Source of the DNA: Eulemur rufifrons
Lineage: Eukaryota; Chordata; Mammalia; Primates; Lemuridae
Direction of reading: 5' to 3'
NCBI RefSeq assembly: GCF_041146395.1
Contig: NC_091008.1
Location: forward strand, 5,779,501 to 5,843,500
Length of the DNA: 64,000 nucleotides
Part shown: one piece after another, positions 1 to 9,602 of the stretch
Position numbering within the stretch: the first letter of the stretch is position 1
How the letters are laid out: each line of letters starts with the position of its first letter
Notes under the pieces: generated by a model
What the model was told of the DNA's origin: nothing
Seen by the model: only the letters and a program-made list of their open reading frames with translations
Database searches by the model: none
Translations under genes and position numbers: made by a program

Positions 1-649
1 ACTAAGTACCTATGGTACCCCTGGTACTCCCATCATTACCCAGCCCTAGCAATAATCTTTACAGCACTGCAACTTGAGATGCCTTTGCCTGAGATATGTA
101 ATCACATTCTATTCTAAAGCACAGATTCTGGTGGGGTTCCCACAGTCTCAAAAAATACCTCTCAGACCCCTTTCTAGTCACTCTCCCAACCCCCAGGTTC
201 TTACTGCTGATGTTAGGAGTATCTGATCCGCATATAAATTACCCCTGAGAACGGGCCATCACACTACTAAGGCTGTCTTCAGAGCTATTGTTGAGCTTTG
301 TCAAATGCCTCACAGAAATAACATCGTTTACAGTCTCATTTTTCTTCGTCCATTTCTGAATTCACCAAGAGCCCAGGATAAACACGAGTGAAGGCATATT
401 CCCTCTCTCCTTAGAATGTTCTCTCAACACACTCACTCTGGGGTAACAAATGCTACGGTGACTTTGGTGGTCTTTGTAACACCACTGCTGGGGATGTGGA
501 GACGGTCACAGCGGTGGACCTGTGAGTGTGACACCATCCCCATTGGCACCTGTGGCAAGGGTTCCTAGAGCTTCCGAAGTTTTTGGGTTTGCAACTTAAC
601 AGGTCTCTTTAAAAGGATCGTGTTTGCTTCGAGCACTAATAATTCCTTC
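1..649. other. Upstream intergenic DNA, nothing recognised
   Basis: Ordinary AT/GC-balanced sequence with no open frame of note, no repeat I can name and no RNA gene. It lies about 5 kb or more upstream of the inferred LEF1 promoter. Confidence 0.5.
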
Positions 650-830
650 CATTTGTGCATACTTTCACAGGCATTATCTCACTTAATCGTAGGGTATTAG
701 TACACCCATTTTTCAGAGAGGAAACTGATTCTGGCAGGAGTTAAACGGCCTGTCCCAGGTCACTCAAGGTTGGAGAAGGAGTGGCAGAGACAATCTCCAA
801 CCCAGGATTTCTGACTCCAAATCACACGAT
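650..830 (-). mobile_element. MIR SINE relic
   Basis: The reverse complement follows the MIR core and tail. On the + strand it reads 'cattatctcacttaat', then 'cagagaggaaactgattctgg', then 'ggcagagacaatctccaacccaggatttctgactcc'. This is the usual reversed order of the MIR tail, the 'cctcagtttcc' block and the tRNA-like head. Heavily diverged, as expected for this ancient mammalian family. Confidence 0.6.
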
Positions 831-1659
831 TTCAAACCAGTCTTTTTTTTTATCAGTTACCTGCAAAACTGCAGAATCCCCCTCAAGAAGTGTATTCGAG
901 AAGGGATTTTGCAGTTTTCTAACCATAAAGACCAACATTTCTGACTGGTTGCCTGTAGGAAAGGATGCCCGGTGTCTATCAACAAGAGGATTTCAATTCA
1001 CGGAGACCCACTGTGATAGTAGGAGTGCTTGGCTAACAACATTAACTCACACTGGTTTGCCAGCATCTAACCTCTGTGTAAGAAAACTACGCGGGGGCCG
1101 CATTGTGCGCAGAGCAAAAAAACCCCGATGGTGCACAAGGAACACGTGCCCACGTGTCGCGTCAGCAGCAGAAAGTGCGAAGCATCCTCCAAGAAGACCA
1201 TATTTATGGCTGAAAAAATTCGCCTTCACATACCGGTCATTATGAACAAGATACTCTCCCTCATAAAATGACTGCAAAACAAAATCTGGAGAAAGTAAGT
1301 GTTTCCCTCTGTTCTCCGCATGGGATGCCATCCATGTGCTGGAGACCGGTCGCCGGGAAGCAGAGGGGACAGAGGCAAAGAGAGAGAGAGAGAGAGAGAG
1401 AGCGAGCCACGGAGGCAAGGCCTCTGATGAGGGTTGGTTTTGCTTTAGAAACTGGAATGTGTCCAGGCTTGATTTTTATTTTCAATTCCCATTTCAGATC
1501 CAGCTCCCCAAACTCTTTGATCTCGCTCCCTGTCTCCTTACCCGGAAGAGAACCCTTGGCCTTCTCAGCTGGGAGCGGGGAGCACACGTGGAAAGCCTGG
1601 CTCCGATCCATATTCTCGCCAAATTTAGTCACACAAAGGGGCCTGCGAGGGAAAGAAGA
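831..1659. other. Upstream flank with paired E-boxes and a GA tract
   Basis: No gene seen. Two perfect CACGTG E-boxes lie 8 bp apart (1143-1148 and 1151-1156). A pure (GA)n microsatellite runs from about 1379 to 1402. GC content rises toward the CpG island that begins near 1660. Long frames on both strands here have repeat-like composition and no recognisable domain. Confidence 0.45.
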
Positions 1660-3330
1660 AAGGATGAAAGCGGCCGCCGCCGCGACTTCAAAGGCCCCGC
1701 CGCCGCGCCAGGCCCCGCGCAGGCGCCGCCCTCGGCCGCTGCAAGGCGCGGCTCGTGCGCGCGCGCGCGCGCCCCCTCTGCGCGCCCCCGGCCCGCGGGG
1801 GGAGGGGCCCTCGGGGGGTGCGGGGGTGCAGGAGGGGGGAGTGCAGGCCGTCGCGTCCACGCGGCCCGCGGGCTTCCCGGGCCCGGTCCCCACGCCACGT
1901 TCAGGCGCCGGGGAAAAGTTTTCAGGCTGGAGGCAAAGCATGGCACGTCCTGGTCCCCGCAGTCACTCCGGCCCCCGACGCCACCCCGGGCGTCCCCCGT
2001 GCAGCCCTAGCGCCGCCCCTCCGGATGGGCGCCCGAGTCCCTGTCGCGGAGCCGAGCCCCGAGGGCGCAGGGCTGCGCTCTCTCTGGCTCGTCCGCTCCT
2101 CTGCGCGCGCGCCCCGGGGTCCCCTGGTGCCCGTCGCTGTCACCCCGCCTGTGGCCCCTTCCTCGGGGTTGGCTCGGGGCGCGGAGCCCGCAGTAGGGTG
2201 GGGTGTCCTCCCTCGCGGACCGGGGTGGGACCCAGGTCCCCGGACGGCCGCGCCTCGCGCCCCCCTCCCCGTCGAGGCTCCCGGACGCCGGGCTCGGGAG
2301 AAGCCACCGGAGGGCGCGGGGGGCGGGAAGACCCCAGGCTGGAGCCCCGCGAGCTGCGCCCGCCCCGCGGAAGCCCGACGTCCGCAGGCGGCAGGATTTG
2401 GGAACGACATTGTCACGGTCCCACGATTTCCCTGTTACCCCGGGGGGGGGGGGCGTTGAGTTTGTCTGTCTTAGGAGGAGGCAGAAGAACCCCTGGGACA
2501 CAAACTGCCACTTCCCTCGCCCCCCCCCTCTTTTTCCGCGGAGGCCGTTAAACCGAAGATGCCCACAGCTTTGACATCCTGGAGAAGCGGGGGCGGGAAA
2601 CCGAGGGAGGGGGTCGCGGTGCCGCGTCTGGAATCGCATTATTCGTTTTCTAGCCCTTCTCCCCGGCTTCTCGCTTCCAGCACCCTCCTCCGTAGGCCCC
2701 CGCCGCCGCCTCTCTTTGGGATCCCACCGAAGTCGGAGCTGGGAGAGTCCAGGTGGCACAAAGGGGACACCCGACGCCGGGGCGGGGGCGAGGACGGGGA
2801 GGGGGGCGCGGAGAGGGCCGCGAGGGGCTCCGAGCTTTTCTCTGGTCTCTGTAATTAAGGGCTCACTGGACTGTCGGTCGCAGACTCGATTTGGCTGCAA
2901 CATCGCCGGGGGGAGGGGTTTCTGGTGTGGGTGTGGGTCACCCTCGCGGTCCCCTGCCCCCGGCGGGGGGATGGGCTCGCCCCCCCCAGGCGCAGCGCGG
3001 GCGACGGCGCCCGTTGCAGAAGGAAGTGTTGATAGAAAACAAGTTCGCTCCCAAACTAAACCCAAACCAACCAAAGCCACCAGGAGGGGAAAAACCAACA
3101 GCCATTCAGCCAACCCTTAGCAATTGTTTCACGGTCGGAATTAAATCACATCAAAACGCCCCCTGAAACCCACATCCTGCGGGAGTGAACCTACAGCAGC
3201 CAACCCCCCCGTCGCTCGCTCGGGTTCACACGCGCAACCTGCCCCTGCCTCCGAGGGGAGGGGGCGGCGGTGCGGCTCCCGCGCCGCCCCCGCGACATCC
3301 CGGACCTGGGAGCCTAGCGGCGGCTGCTCG
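1660..3330. promoter_or_regulatory. Upstream CpG island, separate from the promoter island
   Basis: Very GC-rich, CpG-dense sequence with many GGCGGG/CCCGCC boxes, a (GC)n tract at about 1755-1772 and a G13 run near 2443-2455. It is separated from the LEF1 promoter island by about 2 kb of ordinary sequence (3.4-5.4 kb). Its open frames on both strands are low-complexity Pro/Arg/Gly strings typical of CpG islands, with no domain. It may be an alternative or divergent start region, or a Polycomb-type regulatory island, and the sequence does not decide. Boundaries are by eye. Confidence 0.6.
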
Positions 3331-4860
3331 TGGTGACAGCGGGAGAGAGACCGCCCGGGGACAGAAGTGCCTCTGCCGGGAACCACACCAAATCTTGGAG
3401 GGAGGGAGGAACGTCTTCCCGGGGTTCCTTCGCTCTTCCTGTGTCCCCCTGCTTTTTCCCCCTCGAGAGAGACAGACTTTACGTGGAAAATGTCAACCCT
3501 GCCCCCAAGCAAAGCTTTAAAAAAATTGGGGTGCATGGTTTCTAGCAAAGCCACTTTCAGTGCAGCTCATGAGAAGATTTGCAATAATGCTAAAGACAAT
3601 CAGCCGCACCACTCGCACGCTCGCGAGGACAAACCGCCGGGCAGATGCAGCCCGGCGCTCGGTGATTTCGTTAGAAACAATGTTTCCAATAGAGTCGCAG
3701 CAAAATGCCAAACGCAGCTACCTACCCTCGAGGGCCCTTCTAACAAACAGTTCCCACTAGTTATTGTTCCAAAATTTCCCATCTTGTTGAGCTCCTAATC
3801 TGCGGGACACCTGGAGCTGAGCTCCAAATGACTCAGGGAGTCCAGATAATTAACGTGAAGGAGAAAATGGATCCGTGTGAGTTTCAACACTTAAATAGGG
3901 GGGATGGAGGAGTCGTCATTTAATCTCTCCTCGGATTCCAGAAACTACCCTCTGGCCATTCTGTGTCCTCCCGGCCCCCGGCCCCCAAGGTTTGATGAAA
4001 AGGAACGTCTACTCAGGCTGCTTTTGTGAAACTGCATTTTCCAGTTCTTTTTCTGTTGGTCAAATTGGCACAGTTACGGGGAGGACTTTTGACTTTGTTT
4101 TCCCATATTTCTTTTAAGAACAGAGGGTACAAATGCCTCACACAGCTATCCTAGTCACCTTTCTGGGACATCCACTCACCCTGGTGCCTAAATTCAAGGG
4201 AAGTTGAATACCACCACCACCCAGAACACAAAAATTGGGTTTCTTACACACTGTAGCAGAATATTCTTTTTGTTTTTCTTCTCTAAGGCGTAGCACTGTC
4301 AGCTATTTAAAGCAGATTTAATGTTTTACTTTTCCTGGCTTCCTTCGACAGCCTTTAAATTTTACCCCAATCTCCCAGACAGAATTTACATGTGACTACC
4401 GGCCATGCTCTAGGGACCAAATGAAACCCTTTAAATGATGAAGTTTTAGAAATTGCTTCCCAGTACATTCTCATCCCCAAGTAGCAATCGGTAGGGGAAG
4501 TTTTAAGCGTTTATAGCGTTGTTACAGTCTTATACAAGGTCCAGCAGCCTGCAATTTCACCATCAGGAAGAGGGATCTTTGCCCGCCCATTTCTATATAA
4601 TAGAGCAAAGCTCTGATTCTGTAGGTTTTCCTTATTTTCAACTTAAAGAAGATGGAGCTGCATTGCTTCCTGTCTCCTGTTTGCTGTTCTGAGGTTGTAC
4701 AGATGGCCACTGTATTGGGTGTAATAATGTTGCCTAGATTTTCAACCCAGGGGGGTTGAGAGCCAAGGGAGGAACTGTGATGTGTTTTCAAACTTCAGCT
4801 CCGCTTATACTGTAACTTTCACAAGGATCTCCTTAAAACGCCTGTCCTTGTACAGAATGC

Positions 4861-4867
4861 ATCAAAG
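4861..4867 (-). promoter_or_regulatory. TCF/LEF consensus site
   Basis: ATCAAAG matches the WWCAAAG complement of the TCF/LEF motif CTTTGWW. It is about 0.95 kb upstream of the inferred P1 start. LEF1 transcription from P1 is known to be Wnt-responsive, so the site is plausible, but a 7-mer alone is weak evidence. Confidence 0.35.
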
Positions 4868-5160
4868 AGCCTGTGGAGACTGGGGAATTTTTGAGGTTGT
4901 GTTCGGATTTGCATCTTCAAGGGTCCCTTTCAGCGCGCAGCCCAAGGTGCCAGGGACTGACTGCCCGTCCTCCCTCCCTCCTCGGGCTTTGCTCTGCAGG
5001 GTCCCTTTTTCGCCTTCTTTCGCCCCTTCTTGTGCTGCCTTTTCATTCTTTACGAAGTTGCCACACACTGCGGCGTGTGTTTCGGAAAACCCACGACGAG
5101 ATCCAGCGTCAAACTCTCTCCTTTCAGCCCGTGGTGAGGACGCAATGAAAGAGAGATTGT

Positions 5161-5167
5161 TTCAAAG
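5161..5167 (-). promoter_or_regulatory. TCF/LEF consensus site
   Basis: TTCAAAG fits WWCAAAG. It is about 650 bp upstream of the inferred P1 start and 300 bp downstream of the first site. Confidence 0.35.
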
Positions 5168-5299
5168 GCGCTCATTAAGACCCAGTCTTCAGTTTCTTCT
5201 TCCTCGTGCTATTTTTCTGGGTGAGCCTGGAGATTCGATTTTCTCCAGCGTGTGCTCCCTCGTCCCCTGTCTCCAAAGAGCGCGCGTGTGCGCGCGTGC

Positions 5300-5830
5300 T
5301 ACTACACTTGGGGAAAGCCACGACTGTCTTTTCCTCGTCCTCCTTGCTTCTGCTCTCTGTCATTGGCTGGGCAGTGACTGCTGTGTCCCCCGTGCCCTCC
5401 TCTGGGTCCCCGATTCCCGCCTCGTCCCCTGTCAGAGCATCTATCAGTGCGGTGCGGATCGCAGCGCGCGGGCGGCTTCCCTTTCATCTTCCTCCCCGGC
5501 CCGGGCGAGGGCGGGAGAGTGGGAGGCGACAAGGAGGTGGGGGAGAGACCGGCCGGGGAGGGAGGGCGAGAGAGCAGATACTTAGATGTGAAGTTAAGCC
5601 ACTCCGGCAGTGTTTCTGGTGCATTCCACGCGGGCACAGCGAGCCTCGCCGTGGGTGACGAGCAGCGCGGGTCCTTCCCTGCAGGCGCGCGCGCGCGCGC
5701 GTGCACACACACACACACACACCCCAAAACTAGGACTCGTCCTACAGGCTCTGGGAAAAGAAAAAGAAAAAAAAAAAAAGCTCTCACCACCTCCTCCTCC
5801 TCCTCCTCTTCGCCGGCTCCCCCACCCCTC
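5300..5830 (+). promoter_or_regulatory. LEF1: Inferred LEF1 promoter P1 (core region)
   Basis: This is the 5' part of the promoter CpG island, directly upstream of the long leader. No clear TATA box is seen, as usual for CpG-island promoters. Known human LEF1 P1 transcripts carry a leader of roughly 1.2 kb, which places the start near 5800-5815 here. The segment contains a (GC)n(AC)n alternating tract (5685-5722), an A-rich block (about 5757-5779) and a (CTC)n tract (5791-5808). The exact start site is inferred, not seen. Confidence 0.5.
5685..5722. repeat. Alternating purine-pyrimidine tract, (GC)n followed by (AC)n
   Basis: Strict purine-pyrimidine alternation for 38 bp, GC repeats then GTGC then (AC)n. 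This is the classic sequence class able to adopt Z-DNA. It sits about 100 bp upstream of the inferred P1 start. Confidence 0.85.
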
Positions 5831-5857
5831 CCCTGCAGCGGGCAGCCAAGGAAAGCT

Positions 5858-5882
5858 GGGGGCGGGGGAGGGGCGGGGAGGG
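5858..5882 (+). promoter_or_regulatory. G-quadruplex-forming motif in the leader
   Basis: Five consecutive G runs (5, 5, 4, 4, 3) separated by single-base spacers (C, A, C, A). Spacers this short predict a very stable parallel quadruplex. G runs are on the sense strand, so both the DNA and the mRNA, about 50 nt from the inferred cap, could fold. Confidence 0.7.
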
Positions 5883-6172
5883 AAGCGACGCAAGTGGGCA
5901 GCTTTTCAGCGCCGGCCCGGCGCGGGCGCAGGAGAAGCGCGGGGAGGCGCCGCCGCTCACCTGCGGGGCCGGGGCGCGGAGGAGGGACCGGGCCGCGCGC
6001 GCTCGGGCCGAGGAGCCAGGACGCGCCGGGAGCCCCGCACGCGGCCGAGCGCGGGCGTCCCCTCCCCTGGGCCGGCCGAGCCCAGGGCGCAGCTCCCGGC
6101 TGTGACAGAGCGGCCCGGCGGGGGGCGTGGAGCGCGGCGAGCGAGCCGCCAGGCGGAGAAACTCGAGCCGGG

Positions 6173-6179
6173 AACAAAG
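6173..6179 (-). promoter_or_regulatory. TCF/LEF consensus site in leader DNA
   Basis: AACAAAG fits WWCAAAG. It is placed about 360 bp downstream of the inferred start, within the region where Wnt-response elements of LEF1 P1 would be expected. Confidence 0.35.
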
Positions 6180-6388
6180 AGGGGTCGGGCTGCGTGCGTG
6201 CCGGCCCCGGCTCGGGGCACCAGCTTTTGGGCCCGAGGCCCCCCGCGGCGACTCCCCGGACTCGCCGTGCACCCCCGCACTGCCGGTCCCCAGAGCTCCC
6301 GGCGCGAACTTTATTCTTGGCAAACTTCTCTTTCTCTTCCCCTCCTCCCTGGCACCCCCCTCCTCCTCCTCCTCCTCCAGCAGATTAA

Positions 6389-6742
6389 ATGCGCCTCGAG
6401 AAGGAAAACCGAAGCGAAAGGGAAGGAAATCAGCAGCAGCTTTGCAGCGGACACCTCCGGCCCGGGTGGCTCTTTATTTTTTTTTTTTTAATCCTTAAGG
6501 AAGTGGACATTTCATTATCTTCTGATTCTCCTTGCACCTCCTCCGCCGGGGCAAACGGAGCCTTTCTGCCTCGCTTCCCTCTCTTTGCTCGGAAAACCAA
6601 CCGCTCCGTCGGCGTCCGGGGCAGCCGCAGTGGAGAGGTCTGCGGGGAGACGCGCCGCCGGGCTCCCCGCACTCCTGGGAGTCGCGCCCGCCCCGGAGCC
6701 GGCGTCCTCCGCGCGCGAAGCCCGGCCACGCGGGGGCCGTGA
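6389..6742 (+). other. Upstream open reading frame in the LEF1 leader, 117 codons
   Basis: By my reading the only ATG between the inferred P1 start and the main ATG. Context is weak (T at -3, C at +4). It is in the same frame as the main start (597 nt upstream) but stops at TGA 6740-6742, leaving 243 nt before ATG 6986. The predicted peptide is rich in Arg/Gly/Pro/Ser and shows no domain, so a regulatory role is more likely than a protein product. It exists in mRNA only if transcription starts upstream of 6389. Confidence 0.4.
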
Positions 6743-6985
6743 AGCCGCTGCCCGGGCCGGGGCCGCCTAGCCCAGCGCAGACGCCCCCGGAGGCCTCGGG
6801 GTTGGGAGCCGGCGTCGGGCTCCGCGAAACGGGAAAGCGCGGGCGGCCGCCGGGACTCGGGCGCCACCGCCGCCACCGCCGCGGCTGCTGCTCGGGCTGC
6901 GGGTCGCGGCCCCGCACGCGCCCTTCCAGCTCGCCCCTCTTTCCTGCTGTCGCCGCGGCCGAGCGGAGATTCCTGGGCCGCCGGG

Positions 6986-7198
6986 ATGCCCCAGCTCTCC
7001 GGGGGAGGCGGCGGCGGCGGGGGGGACCCGGAACTCTGCGCCACGGACGAGATGATCCCCTTCAAGGACGAGGGCGACCCCCAGAAGGAGAAGATCTTCG
7101 CCGAGATCAGTCACCCCGAAGAGGAAGGCGATTTAGCTGACATCAAGTCGTCCCTGGTGAACGAGTCCGAGATCATCCCCGCCAGCAACGGACACGAG
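6986..7198 (+). CDS. LEF1: LEF1 coding exon 1: N-terminal beta-catenin-binding region (residues 1-71)
   Basis: LEF1 is a nuclear HMG-box factor that binds CTTTGWW sites and recruits beta-catenin to activate Wnt targets, or Groucho/TLE to repress them. This exon encodes MPQLS, an eight-glycine run, then DPELCATDEMIPFKDEGDP and an acidic stretch ending SNGHE. This is the conserved beta-catenin-binding segment of TCF/LEF proteins (about residues 14-66), with its IPFKDEG core and Glu/Asp-rich helix. The start is certain: ATG with G at -3, and family-typical MPQLSGGGG immediately follows. The exon ends at GAG followed by the donor gtgagc (phase 0). The glycine run is a GGC/GGG repeat that could vary in length. 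The whole recognisable N-terminus is intact; the HMG box lies beyond the window. Confidence 0.97.
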
Positions 7199-9535
7199 GT
7201 GAGCGGCCGCTGGCCGGCCCGGGGAAGCGCCGAGCGGGCGGCGGGGGGCGAAGGCGCCCGGCAGCCCCCGCTCACCGGTCCCGAGTGGACCCCCCGTTTG
7301 TTGGGGGGCGAGGCTGGGCCCCTGGTCGGCACTCCCGTGTGCGTTAGGGCGGGAGGTGGCAGAGTGTGCAGGAAACTTACTCCAAGTGGGTGAGACCAGG
7401 GCTTCGGTGGCTAAATGGCTGGTCTGCAGGCAGGACAAGCTGCCCTTGAGCGTAACGTTTCTCCTCCGGACTTTTCGGTGGGGCTAAGGGGGGGTGCATT
7501 ACAGCGAGCGAGTCTGAACACTGCTGAGCAGCTCTTCCGTGGGACGGAACACAGCGTGCACCCGCTGTCTCTCTCGGTACAAGTCTGCAAAAGTGCGTTA
7601 AACCACCGAGGCTTAGGTGGAGGCGAGCGGGAGGAAGGGGCGGTGGGCGTGGGCCGGGGGCAGGCGGCGCCGTCCCAACCGCCGCCGAGCCGGGCCACGA
7701 GCAGCCGGCCGGCCCGGGGGGCGCGCGCCCGGGCTGCGGGGGCGGTGCGGGGCTCGGTCCTGCGGCCCCGGGAGCCGTGGGCGCGCGGAGCCGGGCCACG
7801 CCAAGGGTATACACCCTGGCTGCACCGCCCTCCAACGCCGGTCCCTTAAAGAAAAAAAAAAAAAAAAGTCTTTATTTGGGGTTAGTCTGGGCCCCGATCA
7901 GGCCTTAAATCAATGCAGAAGAAAGGCGAGCCCCACGGCGGCGGAAGCCGGGCCCCGGGCAGGCGGGGTGGAAAGCGCTTTATCAGATCCCCGGGCGCGC
8001 TGCGGGCGACAGCGCCGGTAACCTGAGCAGGGTAAATAGAGACACGTGGGTGCCGGCGGGAGAAAGTCCCGAGCGGGCTGCGCGGCGCGGGAGGGCGGGC
8101 TCAGGCCGGGCCCGGAGCTCCAGACTGGGGGGGGGGAGGGGGAGGAAGGGACCCTGACACCGGACTCGCCACTGGCCACCCCGGTTCTGGGGGAAATCGG
8201 GTACACAAGTCCTGACACCCAACGATTTCACCGACGCTTCTTCCCTCCAAAGAAACGTGGAGGGTATACTTTTTTTTTTTTTTTTCCCTTACATGGCATC
8301 CTTCTGCCCCCAAAAAGAAAGCGTGCGGTTTTGGGGGCGGGGACATTTTTGGGTTTTAAACAAAACGTTTAAGAACACACCTCAGATCGACCTCCTCCCT
8401 CCCGATGGCAGGGGTGAGTACACGTAGTATTGGAAGGCTGAGGCCCTGGGCTCAGAAAACTGTAAGGCTGTTTGTTCCTTGTCCGCTAAATGCAGTTTGA
8501 GGAGGACGTGGAGGGGGCCGGGCCTGCACCAGGCCCCAGCAGAAGATTTGTGACTGTGTGTGTTCTTGGGGGAGGAGGTCACTGTGGGGACACAGGTCCA
8601 AGAAACCAAAGAAGATACACACACTCAGGCTTTCTGCCAAACTCTCCTATTTGCAGAGCAGCCTCTTTTTTCTTTCTGCCCATTTTGCTTGTCCTCCCTT
8701 CCCTCAATAATTCTGCCACTTGCTTCCCATTTCCTACCCTTTTCTGGTCTGGGAGGAGGACTCTACTTTCAAGTCTGGGAACTCAGGTGTTGGGGCTTTG
8801 CTGAGCTGGTGATGGGCACGGGCAGACCCAGGGAAGACAGCGAAGAGGCGATACCACTGATTTGCACGTGGTTGAGTCTGGGTGGATGGCGGTTACCAAC
8901 ACTGATATCAACCGGGCTGCCTTTTAGATGTCTACAACCCAACTCTCAAATTTTCCTCCCTTTAAACCACAGAGCCGTTCTAATTTTCTCTCGCACTCAA
9001 GCCAGCCGCACTTCATTCAGTGTGAGCCTGAGCGGAGGGCACAGGACTTTGGCTCAAGACCTCATCTGAGTGGTTGACTTCTTTATGTTTAAAATATCAT
9101 TTTCAGTTGCAAAATGACATTTCACGCTACTTTTAATCAGATCTCACTGAAGTGAACCGGGGTTGAAGAGGCTCCCGAAATGATCAACGCCATAAACAAC
9201 TATCATATTAGGCATCCAAGTAGCCTTGCTATGTTTTCATAAACAGCGGTCAGAACGGCGTGTGGGGCATTCTGAAATTTACCATATTTTTGTTTTTCCT
9301 ATTATTTTATACTTTTTTTGGTCCTGGGTGGATAAAATAATCACTCAAAAATACGTGTTGACAAGGAAAAGATGCCCCAGTACTCACCCTGAGCCCTGTC
9401 CCTCTTAGATTAGCAGAATAGATTGTGTTCCAAGACTCTTCCTCTGAGTTACCAGTGTGCACACACTTGTGTCATTATTGTCACAAACTCTAAGGTGATT
9501 TTCTTTCTTTTGGGGGTGGGGATTTGTGACACCAG
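7199..9535 (+). other. LEF1: LEF1 intron 1
   Basis: Runs from donor gtgagc to acceptor gacaccag, 2337 bp. The first about 900 bp belong to the CpG island. A-rich (about 7851-7867) and T-rich (about 8271-8286) runs follow. The rest is ordinary, with no repeat I can name and no gene. The frame that continues past exon 1 to 7393 is intron read-through. Confidence 0.85.
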
Positions 9536-9602
9536 GTGGCCAGACAAGCACAAACGGCCCAGGAGTCCTACCACGACAAGGCCAGAGAACACCCAGATGA
9601 CG
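9536..9602 (+). CDS. LEF1: LEF1 coding exon 2 (residues 72-93 plus first base of 94)
   Basis: 67-nt exon between acceptor 'gacaccag' and donor 'gtaaga'. It encodes VARQAQTAQESYHDKAREHPDD and ends in phase 1. The first base of a glycine codon is completed by exon 3. The segment links the beta-catenin-binding region to the context-dependent regulatory region. The residues match mammalian LEF1 closely; Ala79 and Ser82 differ from the human sequence as I remember it (Ser and Pro). Because 67 is not a multiple of 3, skipping this exon alone shifts the frame. Too short to show as a long open frame, but the splice sites and homology are clear. Confidence 0.95.

Larger units (their letters stand above)
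3331..5440. other. LEF1 upstream flank, possible distal promoter
   Basis: Non-repetitive sequence without a gene. It contains the palindrome GGAGCTGAGCTCC next to an AP-1-like TGACTCA (about 3812-3835), a TAATTAAC homeodomain-type motif near 3845-3855, and two TCF/LEF consensus sites listed separately. The absence of interspersed repeats over more than 4 kb (0.83-5.4 kb) suggests constraint, but this cannot be shown from one genome. Confidence 0.4.
5810..6985 (+). other. LEF1: LEF1 5' untranslated leader (P1 transcript)
   Basis: About 1.2 kb of GC-rich leader before the start codon, by analogy with the human P1 mRNA. In human that leader has been reported to support internal ribosome entry. 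Visible elements are a five-run G-quadruplex motif (5858-5882), a TCF/LEF site (6173-6179), a (TCC)n tract (about 6358-6378), one upstream ATG (6389) and a T-rich run (about 6473-6490). The 5' end is inferred from family knowledge. Confidence 0.5.
5440..8130. promoter_or_regulatory. LEF1: Promoter CpG island spanning P1, leader, exon 1 and early intron 1
   Basis: CpG-dense, GC-rich DNA from upstream of P1 through the ATG and about 900 bp into intron 1. Long frames on both strands are composition artefacts of the island; only the frame from 6986 has a recognisable protein. Boundaries by eye. Confidence 0.75.

Noticed and set aside
1047..3120. Several open frames of 100-427 codons on both strands in the upstream CpG island
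   Set aside because: Composition is low-complexity Arg/Pro/Gly/Ala, frames overlap on opposite strands, no domain or splice context. GC-rich DNA has few stop codons.
5170..5190. TATA-like or Inr start for P1 upstream of 5300
   Set aside because: No consensus TATA box seen in this range, and known P1 leaders in human imply a start nearer 5800.
5302..7140. Frames of 100-313 codons on both strands across promoter and leader
   Set aside because: Same composition artefact. Only the frame from 6986 matches a known protein, and it ends at a donor site at 7198.
6986..7393. LEF1 frame read through to 7393 as one protein
   Set aside because: The segment after 7198 is intron: a strong donor (gtgagc) follows GHE and the next residues are not LEF1. 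Exon 2 supplies the right continuation.
5440..8130. Start of the known LEF1 antisense RNA (LEF1-AS1) on the - strand
   Set aside because: It exists in human near this exon, but nothing in the sequence fixes its start or exons here, so it is not annotated.
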